Positions 52,861-61,357 of a DNA stretch of 64,000 nucleotides are shown one piece after another. Source of the DNA: Acidobacteriota bacterium (GTDB taxonomy: Bacteria; Acidobacteriota; Terriglobia; Terriglobales; Acidobacteriaceae); the NCBI GenBank assembly GCA_003225055.1, contig QIAU01000131.1, positions 1 to 64,000 of the forward strand, in the 5' to 3' direction. The notes beneath the pieces were generated by a model. The model saw only the letters and a list, made by a program, of their open reading frames with translations. It searched no databases and was not told the origin of the DNA. The position numbers were made by a program, and so were the translations under genes. Each line of letters starts with the position of its first letter. Within the stretch, counting starts at the first letter, position 1.

Positions 52861-53521
52861 AGAAATTAGCGGCGCAGCCACACGCGGATTTCCGGCAGCT
52901 TCGGTCGCAATAAAAGCCTTCATTTGGGAATTTTGGGAGTTTTGTGCGCCTGCTATCTCGCGCGGCAGGCCCTAAGTCAGGATAGTACCTTGGCGGATTC
53001 CTGCGAAATTGATTGTTTTTATGGCCCGCATAAGCGGAGGTTATCCGTGCCCAAGCGGCAGAAACTCAATCACTTATACAGGGAGAGGGGGAGCAGGTGA
53101 AAGTGCTTGGCCACACCCCCGTCGGGGAAGGGTTTTCAACCGAGGATCAGTCCGGACTTGCCTCGTTCAGAAGCCGAATGTGGCTTCGCCGGATATTCCG
53201 CCGCAGCCTCTCCCCAAGGTCGGGAAACCTTCGCCGTCGGTTCCGCTTTGCCCGGCCAGACCGGAGGCAGACCCAAGCAGGTTTCTCCCGGGCTGCAATC
53301 CACGCCGGGCATAAAAACCTCCGCGACTATGAATCGAGAGCGCAGGAGCCTTCCCCCCGCCGGTGAAATTCATAATTTCAATAGCTCGCATAGGAACGAT
53401 TTATGATGGTGGCGAACGGCACTGAGCAACCGGCACTTGCCATTTAGCCATTAAACTTGATCGCCGCTCGAACCACCCCGAAGGGCCAAGTGCTAAATGC
53501 TATTTGCTAACCGCTGCTTTT
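52861..53521. other. Intergenic region between glnA and lysR (661 bases)
   Basis: This is a divergent region holding the promoters of glnA (minus) and the LysR gene (plus). It contains a perfect TTATG-N5-CATAA dyad at 53019-53033 and a related sequence at 53379-53393. Short ORFs at 53009-53406 in all three plus frames overlap each other, have no ribosome sites and look non-coding. Confidence 0.5.
53019..53033. promoter_or_regulatory. LysR-type operator candidate
   Basis: TTATGGCCCGCATAA is a perfect dyad (TTATG-N5-CATAA) containing a T-N11-A core (TATGGCCCGCATA), the usual LysR box shape. A weaker relative, preceded by the same GAAATT, lies at 53379-53393. The two flank the region between glnA and the lysR gene. 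Confidence 0.5.
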
Positions 53522-54430
53522 ATGGACTTTGACCAACTAGAAACCTTTCTCGAAGTAGCGCGCCTCTCCAGCTTCTCGCGGGCGGCCGAGAAGCGCTTCC
53601 GCACGCAACCGGCGATCTCCTCGCAAATTCGTGCCCTGGAGGAAGAAGTTGGCGCCAAGCTGCTCGACCGCTCTGGTGGCAAAGTTTCGATCACAGCTTC
53701 GGGAAAAATTTTTCAGAAATATGCCGAGGAAACGCTGGAAGCGCGCAAGACTGTCTTCACTGCCATCGCCGAAACCGAGCGTGTTCCGCGCGGCGAAATA
53801 GTCGTGGGCGCCAACGAAGGCACGTGCCTGCATATCCTGCCGGAAGTGTTCGCAGAATTTAAGCAGCAGTATCCGACGGTCGCGGTGAACATCAAGCGCG
53901 CCTACTACGGCCGAATCCTGGAGAGCGTGATCGACAACTCCGTGGATTTTGGGGTGGTCTCCTTACCTGTGACCGACAACCGTCTGACCGTGGTCTTGAT
54001 TCACCGCGACGAACTCGTCACCATTTCGCCCCCGCACCATCCCCTGGCGAAACTGAAATCGGTCTCGATCGCGGAAGTCGCAAAATTCCCGCTGCTCGTT
54101 CCCAAGGCTGGCCACACTCGTGATGCCCTGGAACAGCTATTCCATGAGCGCAAGCTGAAGCCGCATTTTTCCATGGAGCTCGATTCCAGCGAATTGCTGA
54201 AACGCTTCGTAGCGGCCGATGTGGGCGTCGGCTTCATCGCCCGCTCCAACGTCCTGGAAGATGTTCGGGCCAACGCACTCGCTGCCATCCCGATTTCAGA
54301 CGCCCAGGTCCGCCGCGATCTTGCCCTGGTCTTCCGCAAGGACAAAGCCCTCAGCCGCGCCGCTCTTGCCTTTATCGACATCGCGGTTAAACTCAAACCG
54401 GCGCAGGCCGCCACTCCCGGCAAGCACTGA
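53522..54430 (+). CDS. LysR-family transcriptional regulator
   Basis: The 302-residue protein starts at ATG 53522 (MDFDQLETFLEVARLSSFSR). The winged helix occupies residues 1-60 (SRAAEKRFRTQPAISSQIRA then LEEEVGAKLLDRSGGKVSIT), followed by a linker helix and a periplasmic-binding-protein-like effector domain (GEIVVGANEGTCLHILPEVF, VDFGVVSLPV, FVAADVGVGFIARSNVLEDV). It resembles the CysB/CbbR-like branch. It is divergent from glnA, with a dyad operator candidate in between, and its stop overlaps the start of the POTRA gene (TGATG), so it is co-transcribed with that gene. The effector is unknown. Confidence 0.9.
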   Translation: MDFDQLETFLEVARLSSFSRAAEKRFRTQPAISSQIRALEEEVGAKLLDRSGGKVSITASGKIFQKYAEETLEARKTVFTAIAETERVPRGEIVVGANEGTCLHILPEVFAEFKQQYPTVAVNIKRAYYGRILESVIDNSVDFGVVSLPVTDNRLTVVLIHRDELVTISPPHHPLAKLKSVSIAEVAKFPLLVPKAGHTRDALEQLFHERKLKPHFSMELDSSELLKRFVAADVGVGFIARSNVLEDVRANALAAIPISDAQVRRDLALVFRKDKALSRAALAFIDIAVKLKPAQAATPGKH

Positions 54431-55749
54431 TGCGTAGTCTGGTTCGCGCTCCCATCGTTCTTGTGCTCTCGACGCTTCTGGTCGCGCAGGGCAAGCCTGC
54501 CAGCCCCCGCCATCGCCCGGGCACAACTTCCCCCTCCGCCCACAAGCTTCTCTCGATCAACATAACCGGGACGAAGCGCTACACGCCGGAGGAGGTCATC
54601 GCGGCCATCGGTCTCGAGATCGGACAGCAAGTAACGGAGCAGAATTTCAAGCAAGCCAGTCAGAAGCTGGGTGAGACCGGGGCCTTTACCGAAATCGCCT
54701 ACAGCTATTCCTACTCTTCCGCGGGAACCAAACTAGAAATCCAGTTGGCCGACAGCGATCAACTCATTCCTGTCTACTTCGATAATTTGGTGTGGTTCTC
54801 CGATCAGGAACTGAGGGAGGGCCTGCGCCAGCACGTTCCGCTGTTTAAGAATCGCCTTCCGGTTGGCGGTCATTTGGCCGACGAGCTAGCCGACCGCCTC
54901 AACACGATGTTGTCCGAACGCCGCGTAGCCGGCCATGTGCACTATCTTCGGTTTAGTGACTCACCTGAGGGTCCGATTCAGTCTTTCCTTTACTCCGTCG
55001 ATGGCACGGACATTACGATCCGAAATGTCGATTTTCCAGGGGCTAGTCCTTCGCAACTCCCGATACTCGATGACGTCGCCAAGAAAGAAATTGCGGAGGG
55101 CGAGTACCTGCGCTCCAAGCTTGCGGCCATCGCCAAAGTTGCCCTTCGCCCTATCTACCTGAAGCAGGGTTACCTGAAGGTCGCCTTTGGCGACGCCCAG
55201 CCTGAATTGGTGAGCACGTTGCCGAAACAGACGATTGTCGATGTGAAGCTCCCGGTGGAAGAGGGCCGTCAGTACAAAGTGGACCAAATCGTCTGGACCG
55301 GCAACACCGTCTTTCCCGCCGACAAGCTTCGACCGCTGATCCACCTCGATATCAATCAGCCCCCGAATGCCGTCCAACTCGAGGACGACTTCCACGCCGT
55401 CGAGCAGCTCTATGGTTCGCGAGGGTACCTCAAAGCAAGGGTGACCTCTCAGCCGGAATTCAACGACAGCGACAGCACGGTGGCTTACACGCTCCAAGTC
55501 AAAGAAGGCGACCTCTATCGCCTGGGAGAGGTCGACATCGAGGGTCTGGACGAAAAGGCGGCCCTACGCCTGCGTGAGGATTGGAAGCTCCGCGAAGGCG
55601 AGCCTTACGATTCCAGCTATCCGCAGCGCTTCTTCAAAGATGCCGCTGCCGACATGCCTGCATCGGCTCGCTGGAATATGAAAGTCGATGAAAGCTTGAA
55701 CAACAAAGACAAAACCGTGGACGTCACCCTGCGCTTCTCCCCGCAATAG
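54430..55749 (+). CDS. Exported POTRA-domain protein without a barrel
   Basis: The 439-residue protein has a signal peptide (SLVRAPIVLVLSTLLVAQG). POTRA-like units occur at about residues 38-115 (LLSINITGTKRYTPEEVIAA), 115-190, about 195-270, 280-360 (VDQIVWTGNTVFPADKLRPL then YGSRGYLKARV) and 365-439 (LYRLGEVDIEGLDEKAALRL). They match BamA/TamA/TpsB periplasmic domains, but the chain stops before any beta-barrel. It may be a soluble periplasmic partner of outer-membrane assembly, or a decayed BamA homologue that kept its soluble part. It overlaps the upstream lysR gene by one base. Confidence 0.82.
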   Translation: MRSLVRAPIVLVLSTLLVAQGKPASPRHRPGTTSPSAHKLLSINITGTKRYTPEEVIAAIGLEIGQQVTEQNFKQASQKLGETGAFTEIAYSYSYSSAGTKLEIQLADSDQLIPVYFDNLVWFSDQELREGLRQHVPLFKNRLPVGGHLADELADRLNTMLSERRVAGHVHYLRFSDSPEGPIQSFLYSVDGTDITIRNVDFPGASPSQLPILDDVAKKEIAEGEYLRSKLAAIAKVALRPIYLKQGYLKVAFGDAQPELVSTLPKQTIVDVKLPVEEGRQYKVDQIVWTGNTVFPADKLRPLIHLDINQPPNAVQLEDDFHAVEQLYGSRGYLKARVTSQPEFNDSDSTVAYTLQVKEGDLYRLGEVDIEGLDEKAALRLREDWKLREGEPYDSSYPQRFFKDAAADMPASARWNMKVDESLNNKDKTVDVTLRFSPQ

Positions 55750-55809
55750 ACTGAAACTTTCCCGCGCCTGATGGCTCTATAATGGTGCCATCCACCTTAG
55801 GATGACAGG

Positions 55810-55825
55810 ACCGGCGTGAGCCGGT
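55810..55825 (+). other. Perfect ACCGGC-GTGA-GCCGGT hairpin
   Basis: A 6-bp perfect stem closed by a GTGA (GNRA-type) tetraloop lies in the leader of the following gene, 25 bases before its ATG. It may stabilise the leader or be part of a dispersed palindrome family. Confidence 0.45.
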
Positions 55826-55850
55826 GTACCCAAAAACTCAGGAGAACACG

Positions 55851-56222
55851 ATGAGCTCTGGTTTGAGGAAATTCGAGATTTACCTAGCTGGCGCGCTTTT
55901 GCTGGTTTCCCTCAGCCTGCCCGCTGTGGCGGGCGATAAGAAAAGCACCAAGAAGGATTCCGGCAAGCAGACCCTCGCCGGCGTAGTCAGCGACTCCATG
56001 TGCGGCGCTCACCATATGATGGAAAACGCAGCCGACTGCACCCGCGCCTGCGTCTCCAAAGGATCGAAGTACGCCCTGGTCGTGGGCGACAAGGTCTACA
56101 CGCTTGACAGCGAAGACAAAACCGTTCTCGACGAACTCAACCAACACGCCGGGGACAAGGCCAAGGTCACTGGGACCGTCAATGGAGACAACATCCAGGT
56201 GAGCTCGGTTTCGGGCGCTTGA
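55851..56222 (+). CDS. Small exported protein with Cys motif, unknown function
   Basis: The 123-residue protein starts at ATG 55851 after CAGGAGAACACG. A signal peptide (FEIYLAGALLLVSLSLPAVA) and Lys-rich linker are followed by LAGVVSDSMCGAHHMMENAA, DCTRACVSKGSKYALVVGDK, VYTLDSEDKTVLDEL and KAKVTGTVNGDNIQVSSV. The Cys (SMC, DCTRAC) and paired His (HH) could bind metal or heme. The second half looks like a small OB-type beta barrel. I recall acidobacterial proteins with SDSMCGAHH but no function. It is monocistronic with a terminator after it. Confidence 0.75.
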   Translation: MSSGLRKFEIYLAGALLLVSLSLPAVAGDKKSTKKDSGKQTLAGVVSDSMCGAHHMMENAADCTRACVSKGSKYALVVGDKVYTLDSEDKTVLDELNQHAGDKAKVTGTVNGDNIQVSSVSGA

Positions 56223-56250
56223 TCGACTAAGCTCCCTTCGAATCGATACG

Positions 56251-56274
56251 GCGGAGGCTGCCTTCAGCCTCCGC
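56251..56274 (+). terminator. Terminator-like hairpin
   Basis: GCGGAGGCTG-CCTT-CAGCCTCCGC is a perfect 10-bp stem with a 4-base loop, 28 bases after the stop of the small exported protein gene. It is followed by AAAATTTCT, so the T tract is weak. Confidence 0.6.
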
Positions 56275-56375
56275 AAAATTTCTCGGCCTCGGCCACAAAA
56301 ATTTCACATTGTGTTCATATTTCGCTGTGTTAGATTCTGTTCTTTCCACTTCAGGGCGAGGCGGAGGCACAAGAA

Positions 56376-56933
56376 TTGTCCAAAGACATGGTCCCCAAGC
56401 GGATTTTCTTTACCAAGGGGGTCGGAAAACATCGTGAGCGTCTAACATCCTTCGAGCTGGCCCTACGTGACGCCGGCATTGCCGCACAAAACCTGGTGCG
56501 CGTCTCCTCCATCTTCCCGCCGAATTGCAAGCTGATCGCGCGATCGCAAGGCCTGAAGTACCTGAATCCGGGCGAAGTGGTTTTTGCCGTCGTGGCGGAA
56601 AACTCTACCCACGAACCGCACCGCCTGCTGGCATCCAGCATCGGAGTGGCGATTCCCGCTGATCGCAATACTTACGGCTATCTGAGCGAGCACCACTCTT
56701 TTGGCGAAACCGAGGACGCGGCCGGCGACTACGCCGAGGAACTTGCAGCCGAGATGCTCGCTACGACGCTTAACGTCGAATTTGATCCCGACCGCTCCTG
56801 GGACGAGAAGAAGCAGATCTACCGCCTGTCAAACAAGATCGTCCGAACCGCCAACGTGACGCAGTCCGCCGTGGGCGACAAGCGCGGCCTGTGGACTACC
56901 GTCATCGCGTCAGCAATCTTTATCTTCGATTAG
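56376..56933 (+). CDS. Pyruvoyl-dependent arginine decarboxylase
   Basis: The 185-residue proenzyme starts at TTG eight bases after [25 protein letters not shown] at the start, the self-cleavage region [13 protein letters not shown] (cut expected between the two Ser, making the pyruvoyl group), [16 protein letters not shown] and [20 protein letters not shown] match the PvlArgDC family. The enzyme turns arginine into agmatine. Within 4 kb are the next two enzymes, agmatine deiminase and N-carbamoylputrescine amidase, so it is the entry step of a putrescine route. Length (about 150-190) is normal. Confidence 0.9.
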   Translation: MSKDMVPKRIFFTKGVGKHRERLTSFELALRDAGIAAQNLVRVSSIFPPNCKLIARSQGLKYLNPGEVVFAVVAENSTHEPHRLLASSIGVAIPADRNTYGYLSEHHSFGETEDAAGDYAEELAAEMLATTLNVEFDPDRSWDEKKQIYRLSNKIVRTANVTQSAVGDKRGLWTTVIASAIFIFD

Positions 56934-57166
56934 GTGCTTGAGTGAAAGTCCTCACTCGCCAGCAAAAACGCTCAGCGTATCGCCCTCCTCTCAAACGTCC
57001 GGAAAAGGGCAGCCTTCGATCCTGAACCAAGCCTGGGCGGGCAATAGCGAGCCCAAGCGCCGCCCCCGAGGGCCCCCTTTCGACATGCAGCACTGCAGCC
57101 AACCCAGGGCATTTCTTCATCGACCCAAGGAACCAGCCCCGGAGTGGCGCAAGAACCACGAACCCG

Positions 57167-58279
57167 CTACTTACGCGCGAGAATCTTTTTCCCTTTGCTG
57201 GCTTCGGCACGCGCCTTACCCCGGTCAAGCCGCTCCAGAACCGCGGCCACAATCAGCGGTAAGCCCACCGTGGCATCTAGGAAGACCTCGCCGAACCTCC
57301 CCCCTTCCGCCGGGGGAACGAATTTTCCCCACGAAACGGCCTCACTGTAAGGGCTGCCCGATAAACCACCCCAATAGACCGGCTCGGGGCAAATGCGCAG
57401 GCCATAGTGGTAGCGCTTCAAGGGGATGTCCTCGCCGAGTTGCCGGTGCCGCAATTCAATGAAGGGCCCGAACTGCTGCGACCAGTTCCGCGGCACCCCG
57501 CCGCCGACGGTGAATATCCCGAGGCGCTTCTGTTTCAAGAGCGTCGCCGCGAAATATTCCAGATCGAGAAAAGGATCGAACCGTAGCTTGGGTTCGTTTT
57601 CCTTTTCTCGACCCCGGTTGGCCAAAGCGAAATCCAGGCCCAGTTCGGAATCGGTAAAGGCGGGCACAAACACGGGAACGCCTTTCTCATACGCCGATTT
57701 CAAAATGCCTCGCTCCTCGGCATTCTTGCTCAGGTGCTTCCCAATCACCTGGTTCAGCTTGTAGGAGCACAGTACCTCGTTAGCGTCCCATTCAGACAGG
57801 ATCCGGAACATGACCTGTTCCACATCGTCCAGGTTGGTCTCCGGCTCCAGCGTGTCGTACACGCGGTTGTACCCCTGCCGGTAGAGCTCTTCGTCGGAGA
57901 CTTCAGGGTTGTAGCGGAAATGGGCGCGACCGGTGGCTTCGACCAACCCGTGCGCCATCAAGGCCCCCGTGGAAACGATTGCGTTCACGATGCCGCGATC
58001 GATCAGCTCCGTGATGATCAGTCCCTGCTTGGCCACCGTCATGGCGCCGGCGAGCGTCATTACTTTGAAGCAGTCCTGGTCGCGGGCCATCGCTTCCAGC
58101 ACGTCGGCCGCCTCGCCCAGTTGCCGCCCGGTAAACGCCGTTTTGGCCATGCCTCGCACCAGGTCGTCAATTGAGTGCACACGCGACAGATCGAGCGGCT
58201 CCAGCGGCGTCAGCCGATCCTCGATGGGATCGTGCAAACGCCGTTCAACCCCCGAGCCGTCGCGATTGGCATGCTTCAA
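57167..58279 (-). CDS. Deoxyhypusine-synthase family protein (possible homospermidine synthase)
   Basis: The 370-residue protein starts at TTG six bases after GGAGGT. It has TAFTGRQLGEAADVLEAMAR, MTLAGAMTVAKQGLIITELI, STGALMAHGLVEA, GVPVFVPAFTDSELGLDFAL, GIFTVGGGVPRNWSQQ and, near the C-terminus, SEAVSWGKFVPP, which contains the catalytic Lys of the DHS family. Bacteria lack eIF5A, so bacterial members are thought to act on polyamines (homospermidine synthesis from putrescine and spermidine) or unknown targets. It lies opposite the putrescine genes, which supports a polyamine role. The NAD-binding regions appear complete. Confidence 0.88.
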   Translation of the reverse strand: MKHANRDGSGVERRLHDPIEDRLTPLEPLDLSRVHSIDDLVRGMAKTAFTGRQLGEAADVLEAMARDQDCFKVMTLAGAMTVAKQGLIITELIDRGIVNAIVSTGALMAHGLVEATGRAHFRYNPEVSDEELYRQGYNRVYDTLEPETNLDDVEQVMFRILSEWDANEVLCSYKLNQVIGKHLSKNAEERGILKSAYEKGVPVFVPAFTDSELGLDFALANRGREKENEPKLRFDPFLDLEYFAATLLKQKRLGIFTVGGGVPRNWSQQFGPFIELRHRQLGEDIPLKRYHYGLRICPEPVYWGGLSGSPYSEAVSWGKFVPPAEGGRFGEVFLDATVGLPLIVAAVLERLDRGKARAEASKGKKILARK

Positions 58280-58437
58280 GGTGGCACCTCCGGCAAGCCC
58301 ATGGTTACGAATTGATTAACTCAAATTTACCGTAATGACGGAGCTACAGCTACTCCCATTTGCTTGTGAGCGAAGCAGGTGCCGTTGGCGGCGAGCCCTC
58401 TGATATTCTATGACGTCGAAATTCCCCGGAGACAATC

Positions 58438-59340
58438 TTGGCGCTTCAAAATTTCCGCCTCGCCCTGATCCAGATGTCGTGTGGCCCGGGGCCCGAGCAG
58501 AACATGCAAAGAGCCCTCGAGGGCGTGGGCGAGGCCGCCGGGCGCGGTGCGCAGGTGGTCTGCCTCCCCGAGCTTTTTCAGACCCAGTATTTCTGCCAGC
58601 GTGAAGACGCTTCCCTGTTTGACTTGGCCGAGCCGATTCCCGGGCCAAGCTCCGCGAAACTGTCCGACGCCGCTCGCAGACACAGAATCGTACTGGTCGC
58701 CTCGCTTTTCGAAAAACGCGCGCCCGGGGTGTATCACAACACGGCTGCGGTCTTCGATAACGACGGCACGCTCCGCGGTATTTACCGCAAGATGCATATC
58801 CCCGACGACCCTCTCTATTACGAGAAGTTTTACTTCACTCCCGGCGACCTGGGCTTTCGTGCTCATGATACCGAGGTAGGCCGGCTAGGAGCTTTGGTGT
58901 GCTGGGACCAGTGGTATCCCGAAGGCGCTCGCCTGACCGCGCTGCAAGGGGCCAACCTGCTTCTCTACCCGACTGCAATCGGCTGGCATCCTGCGGAGAA
59001 GGCAGACTTGGGAAAGGCCCAGCACGATGCCTGGCGCACCATCCAGCGCGCTCACGCCATCGCCAACGGTGTCTACGTGGGCGTAGTTAACCGGGTTGGA
59101 TTTGAGACCGGCAACATTCGCGGCCAATCAGCGCCCGGCCAGGGACTCGAGTTCTGGGGCGCATCGTTCCTCTCTGATCCTTTTGGCACGGTGATCGCCG
59201 AGGCTTCTCACGACAAAGAAGAAATCCTTTTCGGCGACGTGGATCTTGGTAGGCTCGAAGACATCCGCCGGAACTGGCCGTTCCTGCGAGACCGCCGCAT
59301 TGACAGCTACGCGCTCATAACAAGCCGCCTGCTCGATTAG
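58438..59340 (+). CDS. aguB: N-carbamoylputrescine amidase (nitrilase superfamily)
   Basis: The 300-residue protein starts at TTG after GGAGACAATC. The Glu-Lys-Cys triad is visible: Glu in CLPELFQTQYF, Lys in GIYRKMHIPDDPLYYEK and Cys in LVCWDQWYPEGARLTALQGA. The WDQWYPE segment with the flanking PDDPLYYEKFYF is typical of plant-type AguB. It hydrolyses N-carbamoylputrescine to putrescine, ammonia and CO2. The agmatine deiminase gene starts seven bases downstream, so the two are one operon. Confidence 0.94.
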   Translation: MALQNFRLALIQMSCGPGPEQNMQRALEGVGEAAGRGAQVVCLPELFQTQYFCQREDASLFDLAEPIPGPSSAKLSDAARRHRIVLVASLFEKRAPGVYHNTAAVFDNDGTLRGIYRKMHIPDDPLYYEKFYFTPGDLGFRAHDTEVGRLGALVCWDQWYPEGARLTALQGANLLLYPTAIGWHPAEKADLGKAQHDAWRTIQRAHAIANGVYVGVVNRVGFETGNIRGQSAPGQGLEFWGASFLSDPFGTVIAEASHDKEEILFGDVDLGRLEDIRRNWPFLRDRRIDSYALITSRLLD

Positions 59341-59347
59341 GAAACCG

Positions 59348-60529
59348 GTGACTCCGCGCCCGACCCCACAGAAAACCGATACACCAGCCGTGCAGGGATT
59401 CCACATGCCTGCTGAATGGGAACCCCACGCCGCTACCTGGCTGGCATGGCCGCATTATCGTGGCGATTGGCCGGGCAAATTTGAGCCCATCCCCTGGGTC
59501 TATGCTGAAATCATTCGTCATTTGTCCAAGCATGAACGTGTCGAACTGATCGTCAACGACGCAACTTCCGAGAAACAAGCAAAGAAGGTCCTTGAGCGTG
59601 CAAATGCCCTGGCAAAAAACGTTCGCTTCCACCGCTGGCCGACAGATCGCGTCTGGACCCGCGATTCCGGCTGCACCTTTCTCACGAAATACGTAGGGAC
59701 AGCCGCCCTCGGCTGCCCAACCGAGGCAACGAACCAGGGAGGGACAGGCGCCCCCGACTGTCCGGCCGAGCGGAGCTCGGCCATTCTCGCCGTCAAATGG
59801 CGCTTCAACGCCTGGGCTAAATACCCTAACTGGCGCCGCGATGAGAAAATTGGCAGCCGCGTGGCCAACGCCGCTGGGGCGATGGAGGTGCGCCCGCTCT
59901 TCGCCAAGCAGCGCGTGGTGCTCGAAGGGGGCTCGATCGACGTGAACGGCAAGGGCGCACTGCTAACCACGGAAGAATGCCTGCTCAGCCCCGAGCAACA
60001 GCGCAATCCCGGCATGGGTCATGAAGATTACGAAAAAGTCTTCCGCGATTACCTGGGAATTAAAACCGTGATCTGGCTGGGCCGCGGCATTGTGGGTGAC
60101 GACACTCACGGCCACATCGACGACATCTCCCGCTTCGTTTCCTCGGATTCGGTGGTTACGATGGTTGAGGCCGATCCCAGAGACCCCAACCATGCTCCCC
60201 TAAAAGAAAACCTGCGTCGCCTGCGTGCTGCTGCCGATCAGGATGGCAAACCACTGCGTGTGATCGAACTGCCGATGCCAGGTCCGGTGGTCTTCGAGAG
60301 CCGCCGCCTGCCCGCCAGCTATGGAAACTTCTACATCGCCAACGGAATTGTTCTCGTCCCTGTCTTCAACGATCCCAATGATCGTGTGGCGCTCAATATC
60401 CTCGCAGACCTCTTCCCCGATCGCGACGTCATCGGCATCTACTCCGGGGATCTGATCTGGGGTTTCGGGGCAATGCACTGCATGACGCAGCAACAACCAG
60501 CTCTTAAGCCTTTAGCCTTTACCTCTTAG
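59348..60529 (+). CDS. aguA: Agmatine deiminase with an internal palindrome-rich insertion
   Basis: The 393-residue protein (GTG start; a later ATG at 59405 would still keep the domain) has MPAEWEPHAATWLAWPH, DRVWTRDSGCTF (catalytic Asp; Cys where Pro is usual), RVVLEGGSIDVNG, GDDTHGHIDDISRFV (catalytic His/Asp), LPASYGNFYIANGIVLVPVF and GAMHCMTQQQPA (nucleophilic Cys). It turns agmatine into N-carbamoylputrescine. About 30 residues (YVGTAALGCPTEATNQGG and following, to PAERSS) interrupt the strand after RDSGCTF where other members have a short link; the DNA there is made of three palindromes. The insertion keeps the frame, but its effect on activity is unknown. Confidence 0.92.
   Translation: MTPRPTPQKTDTPAVQGFHMPAEWEPHAATWLAWPHYRGDWPGKFEPIPWVYAEIIRHLSKHERVELIVNDATSEKQAKKVLERANALAKNVRFHRWPTDRVWTRDSGCTFLTKYVGTAALGCPTEATNQGGTGAPDCPAERSSAILAVKWRFNAWAKYPNWRRDEKIGSRVANAAGAMEVRPLFAKQRVVLEGGSIDVNGKGALLTTEECLLSPEQQRNPGMGHEDYEKVFRDYLGIKTVIWLGRGIVGDDTHGHIDDISRFVSSDSVVTMVEADPRDPNHAPLKENLRRLRAAADQDGKPLRVIELPMPGPVVFESRRLPASYGNFYIANGIVLVPVFNDPNDRVALNILADLFPDRDVIGIYSGDLIWGFGAMHCMTQQQPALKPLAFTS
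59696..59782 (+). repeat. Palindromic repeat cluster inside aguA
   Basis: Two related 23-base palindromes, at 59696-59718 and 59741-59763 (19 of 23 identical; both begin GGGACAG and end in TGNCC), are followed by GGCCGAG-CGGAG-CTCGGCC (59764-59782, perfect 7-bp stem). They lie within the coding frame and account for the extra residues of the enzyme. Confidence 0.75.
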
Positions 60530-60641
60530 CTCTTGGCTGGGGGGTGAAGAACCTTCTGTGAAGCGTTCAGGAAGATAGTAGGTAGGGCAGACGATCAATT
60601 TCCCGGAGCTCAGGGCTAACTAAGAGCCAAAAGCTTAAGAG

Positions 60642-61103
60642 TTACCTCCGGTACTGCGTCGGCTGAGGGCCCTTCTCCAGGGTCTCGCGATCCCAGATCG
60701 CTCCCTCGCGGGTGTAATTGGCCAGCTCGAAATCCTGGGTTAACTCAAGAGCGTCGGTAGGACAGGCGTCCTCGCATAGGCCGCAGAACATGCAGCGGCT
60801 AAGATCGTAGGTGAAGGTCGTGAGTTCTTTGCGGCGGGTCTTCTCGTTTCTTTCACTGGAAACAACGATCAAGTTCTCCGGGCAAGCTAAGGCACACAAA
60901 TCACAGGCAATACAAAGTGTCTCATTGGTATCGGGGTTGACATTGAGGCGAGGCGCTCCTCGATACCGCTCAGCCACTTGCGGCCGCTGCAAGGGATACT
61001 GTTCGGTATAGATCTGCTTAGGATCCTGGTAGCGGAACGTGACTTTGAGACCCTTAATCAGGTCCACCAGGAGCATTTTGCGAAGCAGAGCCGGCATGCC
61101 CAT
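60642..61103 (-). CDS. nuoI: NADH-quinone oxidoreductase subunit I (2[4Fe-4S] ferredoxin)
   Basis: The 153-residue protein has two CxxCxxCxxxCP motifs: CIACDLCALACPENLIVV (about residues 63-80) and CMFCGLCEDACPTDALELT (about 103-121), which bind the N6a and N6b clusters of complex I. RYRGAPRLNVNPDTNETLC upstream of the first motif is typical of NuoI. The gene stands alone, convergent with aguA; nuoB lies 43 kb away, also alone. A CTCTTAAG-type inverted pair occurs around 60503 and 60630 and may form a shared terminator. Confidence 0.92.
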   Translation of the reverse strand: MGMPALLRKMLLVDLIKGLKVTFRYQDPKQIYTEQYPLQRPQVAERYRGAPRLNVNPDTNETLCIACDLCALACPENLIVVSSERNEKTRRKELTTFTYDLSRCMFCGLCEDACPTDALELTQDFELANYTREGAIWDRETLEKGPQPTQYRR

Positions 61104-61252
61104 AGAAGTTAGGATAACACTCTCACCAAGAAAATGCAGAGCTCACCGGTGCGCAACTGACCCTGTAGCCGGGGTTTGCAGACGGGCACGAGGCGGGCAC
61201 CGGGGAGGGAACTTGCCGGCATGTCTCAACGTAGAAGGGAGTGGAGAACATC
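61104..61252. other. Intergenic region upstream of nuoI
   Basis: This presumably holds the nuoI promoter on the minus strand. It is G+C-rich with short palindromes (GGGCACGAGGCGGGCACCGGGG). No gene was recognised. Confidence 0.4.
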
Positions 61253-61357
61253 ATGAAGATTTTTGTCTTCTGTGCCGACCATCGCGTGGGCTGCGCTAAA
61301 GTTGCCGGCGATAGTCATCTCATACATCGTGGTAACAGCGGTAGGTGCCGGAAGTAG
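61253..61357 (+). CDS. Possible 34-aa ORF
   Basis: ATG with GGAG six bases upstream opens a 34-codon frame, MKIFVFCADHRVGCAKVAGD and then SHLIHRGNSGRCRK. It has three Cys and three His but no hydrophobic segment, and no similarity that I recognise. The ribosome site is good but the peptide is not convincing; it may be the truncated start of a lost gene. Confidence 0.25.
   Translation: MKIFVFCADHRVGCAKVAGDSHLIHRGNSGRCRK

Noticed and set aside
53009-53406. Overlapping plus-strand ORFs upstream of lysR
   Set aside because: Three frames are open at once in G+C-rich DNA, none has a ribosome site, and the region contains regulatory dyads.
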